Origin: Symbiobacteriaceae bacterium
Lineage (GTDB): Bacteria; Bacillota_E; Symbiobacteriia; Symbiobacteriales; Symbiobacteriaceae
Assembly (NCBI GenBank): GCA_027356675.1
Contig: DAHVXO010000219.1
Coordinates: 1-7,491, forward strand
DNA length: 7,491 bases
Direction: 5' to 3'
Both the position numbers and the translations under genes were made by a program. The notes beneath the pieces were generated by a model, which saw only the letters and a program-made list of their open reading frames with translations, was not told where the DNA came from and did not search any database. Below, in pieces: positions 1 to 6,286 of this stretch (positions are counted from its first letter, which is position 1; each line of letters opens with the position of its first letter).

Positions 1-100
1 CGAGGTGGACCGTGTATGCCGAGAGGATGGGCACGGGGACGTAATGAGAGACCCAGAAGACGATGATGAGGGTGACGATGAGAGCCCGGTCCAATGGCAT
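1..100 (-). CDS. Probable MFS transporter, N-terminal fragment (runs off window)
   Basis: Reading the minus strand from an ATG at 100-98 gives 33 codons, open to the window edge: MPLDRALIVTL, then a hydrophobic stretch and FWVSHYVPVPILSAYTVHL. One hydrophobic helix followed by a 'YVPVPILSAY' segment is typical of the first transmembrane helix and first periplasmic turn of Major Facilitator Superfamily carriers, which export or import small solutes across the inner membrane. A GGGGGC stretch about 9 bases before the ATG is a moderate ribosome site. An in-frame GTG 11 codons further upstream is possible but has no good ribosome site. The gene starts 87 bases after the CapA stop on the same strand, so the two may share a transcript, although a stem-loop lies between them. 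The substrate cannot be told, and the family call rests on a short fragment. Confidence 0.55.
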   Translation of the reverse strand, partial: MPLDRALIVTLIIVFWVSHYVPVPILSAYTVHL

Positions 101-141
101 GCTGGTTGCGCCCCCGATGTGTATTGGCTGCACTCGCACAA

Positions 142-172
142 CTGCCAAGCGCTTCTTTGACGCTGGTGGCAG
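142..172 (-). terminator. Stem-loop between CapA gene and MFS gene
   Basis: CTGCCA (142-147) and AGCG (148-151) pair with CGCT (161-164) and TGGCAG (167-172), leaving a 2-base bulge and a 9-base loop. On the minus-strand transcript the hairpin forms about 15 bases after the CapA stop codon and is followed by TTGTGCG, so only a poor U-run is present. It may be a weak terminator, or an attenuator reducing read-through into the transporter gene. Seen directly as pairing; the function is inferred. Confidence 0.4.
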
Positions 173-187
173 CCTGGATGATTGGAC

Positions 188-1399
188 CTACCGCGCAACA
201 CCCACGGGCTTGTCCACCGACCAGACCGTGACGCCCTCGCCAACCGCCTGCACCGTGGTGTCGGCCCAGACCGCCTTGAGCTGTGCGTAATCGTCCGCCG
301 TTAGCAGCGGGTCTGCCTTGATCTCATAGTCCCGCATGGCCTTCTCCACAGCGACCACCCGGTACCGCTTGGTTGAATTCGTCCAATACGTGTGCACGTA
401 GGTCGGCACGACGCTGACCTGCTCCACCGTGGTCAGGCCCTGCTCCTTCTTCACATCAATCAGCAGCATCAGACCCGCCAACCGCTCAAGGCCGACCTGA
501 TTGCTGATGAAGTTGCCCAGACTGTAAATCACCGCCTGGCGGCGCTCCCCGCCCGCAGCATCCACCTGGCGCCGCATCTCCGCCAGCTGGATCACGTGCG
601 GATGATCGCCCAGGATGATATCGGCCCCCGCCTGCAAGCACAGGTTGACATAACTCTCCTGCTGCTCGTTGGGCCTCCTGGCATACTCCTCGCCCATATG
701 TAGAGCGACGGCCACCAGGTCGACATCCGGCAAGGCCCGGGCCCGCTTCACATCGGCGGCAATCCGCTCGGGATCGAGCATGTTGACACTCCAGGGCTGC
801 GGCAGCGGAATGCCGTTGGTACCGTACGCGTAGGCGAGGACCGCCATCTTGATGTTCGGGGCGACGTTTACCACCAGGATGCTCTCCCGCTCAGCGGGCG
901 TGCGGCTGGTCCCCGTATGCGGTACACCGTAGCGCTCCAACGCCTCACTGGTCTGCTTGAGCCCATACTCGCCGTAGTCCAGCGAGTGGTTGTTGGCATG
1001 GGTCAGCGCATCAAAACCCACAGCCTTGACGTCCCGGGCGAACTCCGGCGGGGTGTTGAAGACGGGATAGCCCGCCCACGGATAGGCGGGGCCCGTCAGC
1101 GTGGTCTCCAGGTTGGCAATGGCAAAGTCGGCGCCCTCGAGCCACGGCCGGACCGGCGCGAAGAGCGGCTTGAAATCCCAGCCGCCGTCGGGGAGCGCCG
1201 AGGTCGTGACCAGCGGGGTATGCATGAGCAGATCGCCCACGGCCAGGATGCGCGCCCGAACGGGGGGCGGGGGCGCTGCGGCCTCGGCCTTCGGCGACTC
1301 AGCCCGCGGCACCGCCGTCGCGGCAGTGCGCCCGCACCCGGTGAGCAGCAGCAGCGAAAAGCTAAGGAGCGCCGCCTGCACACGCACACGATCCATCAT
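188..1399 (-). CDS. CapA/PgsA-family metallophosphatase lipoprotein
   Basis: This is a complete member of the PGA_cap family (CapA/YwtB/PgsA), calcineurin-like metallophosphatase-fold proteins tied to poly-gamma-glutamate or capsule formation, though most orphan members have no proven substrate. From ATG 1399 it has 403 residues, close to the usual family length. The N-terminus is a lipoprotein signal: basic MMDRVRVQ, hydrophobic core, lipobox LTGC with Cys22, then a Pro/Ala-rich linker to about residue 48. Family motifs follow in order: AVGDLLMH (about 53-60), ANLE (95-98), ANNH (135-138), ALHMGEE (His214), LGDHPHVIQ (about 243-251) and SLGNF (273-277). The metal-binding Asp, Asn and His residues therefore look intact, and the protein should sit on the outer face of the membrane. 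An upstream in-frame TTG (1417) would extend it by 6 codons, but the ribosome site AGAGGTGG lies inside that extension, so ATG 1399 or the adjacent ATG 1396 is the real start. A GNAT remnant lies just upstream and a transporter downstream. Confidence 0.9.
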   Translation of the reverse strand: MMDRVRVQAALLSFSLLLLTGCGRTAATAVPRAESPKAEAAAPPPPVRARILAVGDLLMHTPLVTTSALPDGGWDFKPLFAPVRPWLEGADFAIANLETTLTGPAYPWAGYPVFNTPPEFARDVKAVGFDALTHANNHSLDYGEYGLKQTSEALERYGVPHTGTSRTPAERESILVVNVAPNIKMAVLAYAYGTNGIPLPQPWSVNMLDPERIAADVKRARALPDVDLVAVALHMGEEYARRPNEQQESYVNLCLQAGADIILGDHPHVIQLAEMRRQVDAAGGERRQAVIYSLGNFISNQVGLERLAGLMLLIDVKKEQGLTTVEQVSVVPTYVHTYWTNSTKRYRVVAVEKAMRDYEIKADPLLTADDYAQLKAVWADTTVQAVGEGVTVWSVDKPVGVAR

Positions 1400-1402
1400 G
1401 GA

Positions 1403-1410
1403 CCACCTCT
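1403..1410 (-). promoter_or_regulatory. Ribosome binding site that fixes the CapA start
   Basis: On the minus strand AGAGGTGG is followed by TCC and then ATGATG. The spacing to the first ATG (1399) is tight and to the second (1396) is closer to ideal. Because this site lies downstream of the TTG at 1417, it argues against the longer reading frame. Confidence 0.7.
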
Positions 1411-1432
1411 GCTGCAAAGATGGTTTCGCCTC

Positions 1433-1672
1433 TCACAAGCGCTTGCAGAGAACCAACTGATCATCACCCGGCCCGTAGTAGTCGGGCTGAACAGCCTGGG
1501 CCACAAAGCCCACCGAACGATAAAAGGCCCGGGTGCGGGCGTAAGGTTCGTAGTCTACCGAGTCCGCCAGGGTCGCCACTCGAAGCTCACGGTCTCCGTG
1601 CGCCCGACGGTCCCGCTCAAGCCAGCTGATCAGGCTCCGCCCGATACCCCGACCGTGGCAGGCGGGATGCCA
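1433..1672 (-). pseudogene. GNAT acetyltransferase remnant, C-terminal half only
   Basis: The minus-strand frame ending at TGA 1433-1435 encodes about 79 residues beginning WHPACHGRGIGRSLISW and ending in DDQLVLCKRL. It is recognisable as the second half of a GCN5-related N-acetyltransferase: HGRGIGRSL is the acetyl-CoA pyrophosphate loop (the Q/RxxGxG/A motif), and YARTRAFYRSVGF is the typical motif B region with the conserved Tyr and Gly-Phe. The N-terminal 70 or so residues of a normal GNAT are missing. Upstream of 1672 this frame runs inside the dehydratase gene and yields no GNAT-like sequence and no obvious start. The remnant overlaps the dehydratase 3' end by about 40 bases in another frame. 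It ends 33 bases before the CapA start. I infer a gene cut by deletion. Translation from some internal start is possible but would lack the N-terminal part of the fold. Confidence 0.8.
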
Positions 1673-2598
1673 TAGAGCTGCTCCAGGTCCACGTTGCCGC
1701 CTGAGACCAGGGCGATGGCCTTGCCGCCCGCCCGCAGCGCCGCAGCGACGCTCGTTGCCCCCGACGGCTCCACTACCTGCTTGACCCGCTCCAGCATGTA
1801 GCGGCAGGCCGAGTGGATCTCATCCTCCGATACGAGGACGATGTCGTCGACATAGCGCTGGATGATCGGAAAGGTCATGCTGCCGGGGTGGGCTGCCCGC
1901 AATCCATCCGCGCTGGTCGTCGTCACGCCGATATCCACGATGGCGCCGCGCTGGCGCGACAGATAGGTATCGTTGGCAAGCGCCGGCTCCACGCCGTAGA
2001 CCTTGACCCACGGGCTGGTGCACTTGATCGCCGTGGCGATGCCCGAGCAGAGCCCGCCCCCGCCGATGGGGACGTAGACAGCCTCGACATCGGGCGCCTG
2101 CTCCAAGATCTCGAGCCCTGCCGTGCCCTGACCGGCGATCACCTGGGCATCATCGTACGGTGGAATGAAGATGGCGCCCTGCGCCGCCACGATCTCCTCA
2201 GCCTTCGCCAGCCGGTCCGTGGAGGTCAGGCCGTGCCGCACGACCGTGGCCCCGTGCGACTCAATCGCCCTGATCTTGACCGGCATGGCATCCATCGGGA
2301 CGACGACCGTCGCCGCAATGCCGAGTTGCCTGGCGATGTACGCCACCGCCTGCCCGTGGTTGCCGGAAGAGCCGGTCACGACGTGCTCCGCCCCCGCTGC
2401 CACGGCCTGGATGACCCGGTTGGCGGCGCCCCGCAGCTTGAACGATCCCGTCCGCTGCAAATGCTCGGCCTTGAAGCGGACCCCGCTGCCAGACGGATCG
2501 TCTAATACCGGCGTCCGCACGATCAGGTGGGCAATCCGCTCCCGGGCTGCGAGGATTTCCTTGATGCTGCTCACGCTGCGTCTGACTCCCTTCGCCAA
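1630..2598 (-). CDS. Threonine dehydratase / serine racemase-type PLP enzyme
   Basis: Fold-type II PLP enzyme of the threonine ammonia-lyase/serine racemase group, 322 residues as read. It would deaminate L-threonine to 2-oxobutanoate, or act on serine, in the cytoplasm. Motifs (numbered from TTG 2598): TGSFKLRGA with the PLP Lys54, SSGNHG at 77-82, the phosphate-binding loop GGGGLCSG at 179-186, VEPSGA around 286-291, and SGGN at 309-312. There is no C-terminal ACT-like regulatory domain, so it resembles the short catabolic or racemase forms rather than the isoleucine-feedback IlvA type. Starts: TTG 2598 has AAAGGA about 9 bases upstream; GTG 2574 follows AAGGGAG at a longer spacing and gives VSSIKEILAARERI, nearer the usual family start. 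I cannot decide between them. The last residues after about Leu318 (YGIPPATVGVSGGA) are not family-like: they come from reading through DNA that encodes a GNAT remnant in another frame. The catalytic core is intact, so the enzyme is probably functional. Confidence 0.88.
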   Translation of the reverse strand: MAKGVRRSVSSIKEILAARERIAHLIVRTPVLDDPSGSGVRFKAEHLQRTGSFKLRGAANRVIQAVAAGAEHVVTGSSGNHGQAVAYIARQLGIAATVVVPMDAMPVKIRAIESHGATVVRHGLTSTDRLAKAEEIVAAQGAIFIPPYDDAQVIAGQGTAGLEILEQAPDVEAVYVPIGGGGLCSGIATAIKCTSPWVKVYGVEPALANDTYLSRQRGAIVDIGVTTTSADGLRAAHPGSMTFPIIQRYVDDIVLVSEDEIHSACRYMLERVKQVVEPSGATSVAAALRAGGKAIALVSGGNVDLEQLYGIPPATVGVSGGA

Positions 2599-2651
2599 GT
2601 CTGCTAATCCTTTAGGGTTCGGGCTTTCAAGGCGTTATCCTTCATGCGCGC

Positions 2652-2687
2652 GAGTCCAGCCGAAGCACGAATGCCCCGGCTGGACTC
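2652..2687. repeat. Perfect 11-bp inverted repeat between the 87-residue gene and the dehydratase
   Basis: GAGTCCAGCCG (2652-2662) and CGGCTGGACTC (2677-2687) are perfect inverse complements with a 14-base loop. On the minus-strand RNA the loop contains GCA-TTCG-TGC, a small inner hairpin with a UUCG-type tetraloop. It forms about 10 bases after the stop of the 87-residue gene. No U-run follows on either strand, so it is a weak candidate for a classical terminator. It may instead be an intercistronic stability or processing element. The rest of the 2599-2696 gap holds no gene that I can support. Confidence 0.6.
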
Positions 2688-2696
2688 CACCTGTCT

Positions 2697-2960
2697 TTAC
2701 TCCGGCAGGGACCAGCCCGTGTGCTCGGCCAGCCACTCATCCAGCACGGCGACGATCGCCTCCGCTCGAACGGCAAACTGCTCGCTGTTCTGGCTGACCT
2801 GCGGCAGGCTCGGATCCAGGGTCTGGCCGTTGCAGGCGGCCCGTGCGGCGGCCAGTAGGAACTGCCAACGTCGGCGGACTTCTACCGCTGTCTGGACGGG
2901 CTCCTCCGAGCCTGCGACCAGCATGAGGACCTCGATCTGCTCCAGGCTGAACCGCTCCAC
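2697..2960 (-). CDS. Small hypothetical protein, 87 residues
   Basis: I do not recognise a family. The frame starts at GTG 2960 (MERFSLEQIEVL) and ends at TAA 2697-2699. A strong purine-rich site, AAAGGTGGGGG, ends about 6 bases upstream of the GTG, which supports a real gene and this start. The protein looks mostly helical and soluble: an N-terminal helix (SLEQIEVLMLVAG), a basic-amphipathic stretch (VEVRRRWQFLLAAARAAC, about 27-43), a short polar linker (NGQTLDPSLPQVS), and a C-terminal acidic helix (about 59-79, ending AVLDEWLAEH). There is one Cys (43), no signal peptide and no membrane segment. It begins 78 bases after the subtilase stop on the same strand, so it is probably co-transcribed with the protease. 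Its ribosome site can be folded into an upstream stem. Function unknown. Confidence 0.65.
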   Translation of the reverse strand: MERFSLEQIEVLMLVAGSEEPVQTAVEVRRRWQFLLAAARAACNGQTLDPSLPQVSQNSEQFAVRAEAIVAVLDEWLAEHTGWSLPE

Positions 2961-2962
2961 TG

Positions 2963-3023
2963 CGAACCCCCACCTTTCCGCCGCACTTACCTTCTGATAC
3001 GTGTTGCGTCGGGTGTAGGTTCG
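2963..3023 (-). promoter_or_regulatory. Potential stem-loop covering the ribosome site of the 87-residue gene
   Basis: On the minus-strand RNA, CGAACCUACACC (3023-3012) can pair with GGUGGGGGUUCG (2974-2963), giving 12 positions with one G-U wobble and one mismatch, across a 37-base loop. The right arm includes the GGTGGGGG ribosome site of the downstream gene. The left arm lies 16 bases after the subtilase stop codon. A ribosome finishing the protease could disturb it, so translational coupling is an inference. The long loop makes the fold uncertain. Confidence 0.35.
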
Positions 3024-3038
3024 ATACTCGCTACCAGA

Positions 3039-6000
3039 TTATTTCACTTCTACAGGAATGACCGTCAACACCCGCCCCGACTTCTCATCCGTCACCGTGA
3101 CGGCGCCCAGATACGGGCCAATCTCAGGCGGGACTTTAAAGGTAACGGAGGTGGCCCAGCGGCTGCCGAAGCCCCGGTCAGTGGCGCTCCCGCCATCCTG
3201 GGCGGCGACGCCGCTGCCGCCCCGGACCTCCGTCAGGCTATACGTGAAGCCCGTCTTACCCGCTGGCACGGACTTGCCGGCGATCTCCACGGCGTACTGG
3301 CCGGCCGCTGGAGCGAGCAGTTGCACCTGGCGGTTGATGCGATAACCACTGCTCTCCCCCACCGGCGTCCAGCCACCGGCCCTGGAATCGTTGTAGTAGA
3401 GCGCGATGGTGAGGTCCGCCGTCGGATCATCCACCTGGGCGATAGCGGCCCGCAAGATCGCCGTCCCGGCCGGCACATCGAAGAAGCGGTCCTTGAAGTT
3501 GCCGTGCTCCACTTCCATGCGCTCGCTCTTGGGCTGGACGAAGCCCGCACCGCTGACCACTGCGCGGATGTCGTCATAATCGTTGGTGAAACTGATCCGG
3601 CGGGTCTGCGTCTGGCCGAAGGCCTGGGGCAGATTGAGCCGGGCGGGGGAGGCGAAGACGCCTCGGGCCGCCACATCGATCACATAGTGGTTTTCAGCCA
3701 GTCCGTAGTTCATGCCGCCGTGGGAGGCGTAGGCGTCAATCTCCCAGACGCCAGGCTGCGGGCCCTGAATGCTCACGGCCTGGCGCTCCGGGCCGCTGGG
3801 GGCGCCGGCCCACGGTGAGCCGGTGCCGACCGGCATCCCGTCGGGGGAGGAGAGCATGATCCGCACCCGGCCTGCGTTGTTCGGCACGCTCAGGTTGACG
3901 GTCAGCTCGGCCGTTCCCGCCGGGACCCGCACGAAGTCACGGGTGTAGCGGGCCGGCGCCAGAACACCCTCCATCCCGTTGATGATGTTGCCCTTGGCCG
4001 GGTCAAACTCGTAGGGCACCACCACCGTCGCCAGGTACTCCGATGCGTAGGCAACCTGGCCCGGCAGGCGGGCCTGGATGAGCGCATCGTAGACGCCGGG
4101 GGTGGCGCTGTAGTCCAGCTGCAGCGGGATCTCCTTACGCTGCAGGGCCGGCAGGGTTATGCTTTGCGGGCCGGCAATGGTCAGGCCCGAGCCGGGCAGA
4201 TAGGACAGGTCCAGCGCCTGACGCCGGAATTCCCGGTTGCCCAGGACCCACTTGGGCTCGCCGGGCTGAAGGCTGAAGCCGCGGGCATAAAGGCCCGTGC
4301 CGAGGGTGCCGTCCTTCGCCCGCCCGAACGAGACCAGGTCGGGATTCCACTCCCGGACGAGGCGCTGCAGGGCCTCCCAGGCCGCATCCACCTGGATCAG
4401 ACCGTGGCCCTGCTCATACCAGCCGTATTCCGGCAGGCGGCGGGCACCCATCTCCAGGGCCATGCGCACCTGCTCTGGGGTCACCTTGAGGTCCCGGGCC
4501 TGGGCGGCCGCGATCAGCAGCGCCGCAGCGCCGGTGGTCTGCGGGGTCGCCATGGAGGTGCCCTGGAAGACCTTGTACTGGCCGGCCCAGGGCGGGACGG
4601 CCGAATTGGCTGTGCCCGGCGAGACGATGTTGGGCTTCAGCCCGCCATCATCACGCGGACCCGCGGAGGAGAAGTACCAGAGACCGTCCTGGGGCACGGT
4701 CAGGCCGTAGTCGACCCGGAACGTGTTGCTGGAGATGAAGGCGCCCGAGGTGATGGCCCCGGAGGCGACGCCCGGCAGCCCGACCGTATTGAGCCCGGGC
4801 CCGGAGTTGCCTGCGGCGATGGAGAAGAGCACGCCCCTCTTGCGGGTCAGGTCGTTGATGAACAGCGACTGCGGGTCGCTGCCATCGTTCAACTCAGCCA
4901 TGCCGCCCAGGGACATATTGATGACCTTGGCGCCATGCGTGGCAGCGTAGTGCATGCCCGCAATGATGCCGGCCCACTCGCCGGACCCGCCGGAGGTCAG
5001 CACTTTGATGGCCATGATGCGGGCTCCGGGAGCGATCCCCGTGATGGGACCGTTGCCGGCTGCGATGCCGGCAACGTGCGTGCCGTGCTCGCCGCCATCG
5101 TAGCCGAGGTTGATGGCCGACCCGTCAGGCTCGATGCGCGTGACCACAAAGTTGACGCCCTGCTGGGCGCCGTTCACGATCTCACGGGAGCCGAAGGTGC
5201 CCACGGTGAAGCCCTGATTGTACACCGGCATGGGCTGCTCGTCCGTGAAGTCGCCGTTGCCGTTGGTGTCGACGTAGACCGTGTCGTAGACGCCCTTGCG
5301 GGCGGCGTCGGTGACGAGGATCTTGAACGCGTCGGTGTTCTTACCGTTGCGGTTGATGTCCGATCCCATCTCGCCCTGGGGGATCTGCGATTCCTGGAAT
5401 GTGCCGAGGTGGTAGACCCCGCTCTGGCTGGGGATGCCGGGGATAGGCTGGGTGCGGGTCTCCTTGGTGGCCACGTCGCCCTCGCCCGTGAAGTCCTGCC
5501 AGTCGATCACCTTGACCGAGCCATCGGGCGTACGCTGGAGCGCCGGGTGGCCGGGATCCACGCCGGTGTCGAGCACAGCGATCAGGGCGCCGGTGCCGTC
5601 GGTGCCGGTGCGTTCCGCGAACTGGGGCGCCCGAATCTCGGACCGGGTCACCTTGAGCGACAGGGCCGGATCGCTGTCGGATGGGACGGTCTGGGCCTTA
5701 TCGCTCAGCGGCTGCATGGCCAGGGGGTCGAGCCGGACCGCCCGGTCGACAGCCAGGGCGCGGACCTGAGGCGAACGTTCGAGGTCCTGCAGTGCTTGCG
5801 GCGGCACCTGGGCCACGACGAAGTCGGAGTCGGTCAGGACGGTGAGCGCCTTGCCGCCCATCCGCTGAACGGTGCGGGCCACCGCGATTGCCTGGCCCTC
5901 TTTCGTGCTCAGGAGCACGGGGACCAGCCCCCGGGCACCCGCTTGCCGGTAAACACCCAGACCACGGATCTGCTTCGGCACGGAGAGCAGGGAGCGATCG

Positions 6001-6107
6001 ACTGCGAGGCCGGTGGAACTGATGGTCCAGAGCAAAAGAGCGGTCAGACCGGTCAGGGCCATGAAGCGCTTGGTGAGTGAGAGCTTCTTGATTGAGGGCG
6101 TCTTCAT
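3039..6107 (-). CDS. Secreted subtilisin-family (S8) serine protease with long Asp-His insert
   Basis: A 1022-residue extracellular subtilase. Residues 1-35 form a Sec signal peptide (basic start, core about 15-31, likely cut after GLA). Residues 58-126 look like an inhibitor_I9-type propeptide. The catalytic domain is complete: Asp180 in AVLDTGVD, His341 in GEHGTHVAG, oxyanion Asn434 in AAGNSGPG, Ser518 in GTSMATPQ. The Asp-His distance is 161 residues, against about 32 in subtilisin; such a long insert is known in the pyrolysin/tripeptidyl-peptidase II branch. The insert carries two probable Ca2+ loops, SDINRNGKNTD (249-259) and DTNGNGDFTDE (280-290). After about residue 580 come beta-rich regions, including two modules (about 701-812 and 840-960) that share a VPAGTA motif and may be related domains. 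A C-terminal strand region ends at VEVK, with no LPXTG or SLH anchor, so the protein is probably released. ATG 6107 is fixed by a perfect AAGGAGG six bases upstream. It probably degrades external protein; exact specificity is not readable. Confidence 0.95.
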   Translation of the reverse strand: MKTPSIKKLSLTKRFMALTGLTALLLWTISSTGLAVDRSLLSVPKQIRGLGVYRQAGARGLVPVLLSTKEGQAIAVARTVQRMGGKALTVLTDSDFVVAQVPPQALQDLERSPQVRALAVDRAVRLDPLAMQPLSDKAQTVPSDSDPALSLKVTRSEIRAPQFAERTGTDGTGALIAVLDTGVDPGHPALQRTPDGSVKVIDWQDFTGEGDVATKETRTQPIPGIPSQSGVYHLGTFQESQIPQGEMGSDINRNGKNTDAFKILVTDAARKGVYDTVYVDTNGNGDFTDEQPMPVYNQGFTVGTFGSREIVNGAQQGVNFVVTRIEPDGSAINLGYDGGEHGTHVAGIAAGNGPITGIAPGARIMAIKVLTSGGSGEWAGIIAGMHYAATHGAKVINMSLGGMAELNDGSDPQSLFINDLTRKRGVLFSIAAGNSGPGLNTVGLPGVASGAITSGAFISSNTFRVDYGLTVPQDGLWYFSSAGPRDDGGLKPNIVSPGTANSAVPPWAGQYKVFQGTSMATPQTTGAAALLIAAAQARDLKVTPEQVRMALEMGARRLPEYGWYEQGHGLIQVDAAWEALQRLVREWNPDLVSFGRAKDGTLGTGLYARGFSLQPGEPKWVLGNREFRRQALDLSYLPGSGLTIAGPQSITLPALQRKEIPLQLDYSATPGVYDALIQARLPGQVAYASEYLATVVVPYEFDPAKGNIINGMEGVLAPARYTRDFVRVPAGTAELTVNLSVPNNAGRVRIMLSSPDGMPVGTGSPWAGAPSGPERQAVSIQGPQPGVWEIDAYASHGGMNYGLAENHYVIDVAARGVFASPARLNLPQAFGQTQTRRISFTNDYDDIRAVVSGAGFVQPKSERMEVEHGNFKDRFFDVPAGTAILRAAIAQVDDPTADLTIALYYNDSRAGGWTPVGESSGYRINRQVQLLAPAAGQYAVEIAGKSVPAGKTGFTYSLTEVRGGSGVAAQDGGSATDRGFGSRWATSVTFKVPPEIGPYLGAVTVTDEKSGRVLTVIPVEVK

Positions 6108-6113
6108 GAAAGG

Positions 6114-6120
6114 CCTCCTT
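6114..6120 (-). promoter_or_regulatory. Strong ribosome binding site of the subtilase gene
   Basis: AAGGAGG on the minus strand, six bases (CCTTTC) before ATG 6107, is a near-perfect Shine-Dalgarno. The leader stem-loop ends only three bases upstream, at 6124, so its folding could influence ribosome access. Confidence 0.85.
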
Positions 6121-6123
6121 GTA

Positions 6124-6167
6124 GAGCGGCGAGTCCAGGTTTGGGTGGATTGATGGATTCGCCGCTC
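6124..6167 (-). promoter_or_regulatory. Long stem-loop in the subtilase leader
   Basis: GAGCGGCGAGTCCA (6124-6137) faces TGGATTCGCCGCTC (6154-6167), a 14-position inverted repeat with one imperfect position and a 16-base loop. In minus-strand RNA that position is a C-A mismatch; in plus-strand RNA it would be a G-U pair. It lies between the suggested promoter and the ribosome site of the protease. Possible roles are mRNA stabilisation, a translation switch, or, as DNA, an operator for a dimeric regulator. No U-run follows the stem on either strand, so a terminator is unlikely. Confidence 0.55.
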
Positions 6168-6200
6168 ACATACGCGGTCCTGTCAGTTATGCAGCGGTAA

Positions 6201-6228
6201 ATTATGGTCTGTATTGCATTTCAGGCAA
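6201..6228 (-). promoter_or_regulatory. Candidate promoter for the subtilase gene
   Basis: In an AT-richer island the minus strand reads TTGCCT (6228-6223), a 16-base spacer, then CATAAT (6206-6201). This is a fair match to the sigma-70/sigma-A consensus (TTGACA/TATAAT). Transcription would start near 6194, giving a leader of roughly 87 bases that contains the stem-loop. I see no convincing -35/-10 pair for the divergent plus-strand gene: TTGCAT at 6214-6219 lacks a good -10. Confidence 0.4.
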
Positions 6229-6286
6229 TTTAAGGATGATGAGAGCGGTTTCGCTCCGGCGCACACTATCAAAGGGAGGCGAGGGG

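Noticed and set aside
63..290. A 75-codon plus-strand frame at the left edge
   Set aside because: It is antisense to both the transporter start and the CapA 3' end and has no recognisable content.
917..1675. A 252-codon plus-strand frame over the CapA, GNAT and dehydratase ends
   Set aside because: It is antisense to three recognisable minus-strand sequences, is Arg/Pro-rich and shows no motif.
2604..2645. A 13-codon minus-strand mini-frame (MKDNALKARTLKD) just before the dehydratase, as a possible leader peptide
   Set aside because: There is no ribosome site before its ATG, no run of Thr/Ile/Leu codons as in attenuator peptides, and no terminator/antiterminator pair.
1813..2797. Plus-strand frames opposite the dehydratase
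   Set aside because: They are shadows of a gene with clear PLP-enzyme motifs and have no ribosome sites or domains of note.
4164..6080. A 638-codon open frame on the plus strand opposite the subtilase gene
   Set aside because: It mirrors a well-supported protease gene, its product is a low-complexity Gly/Ala/Arg/Asp/His-rich sequence with no domain, and long antisense frames are expected opposite GC-rich genes with biased third positions.
6236..6286. An upstream extension of the 156-residue gene to 6236
   Set aside because: The strong AGGGAGG site lies within this extension, directly before ATG 6287, and no ribosome site precedes 6236.
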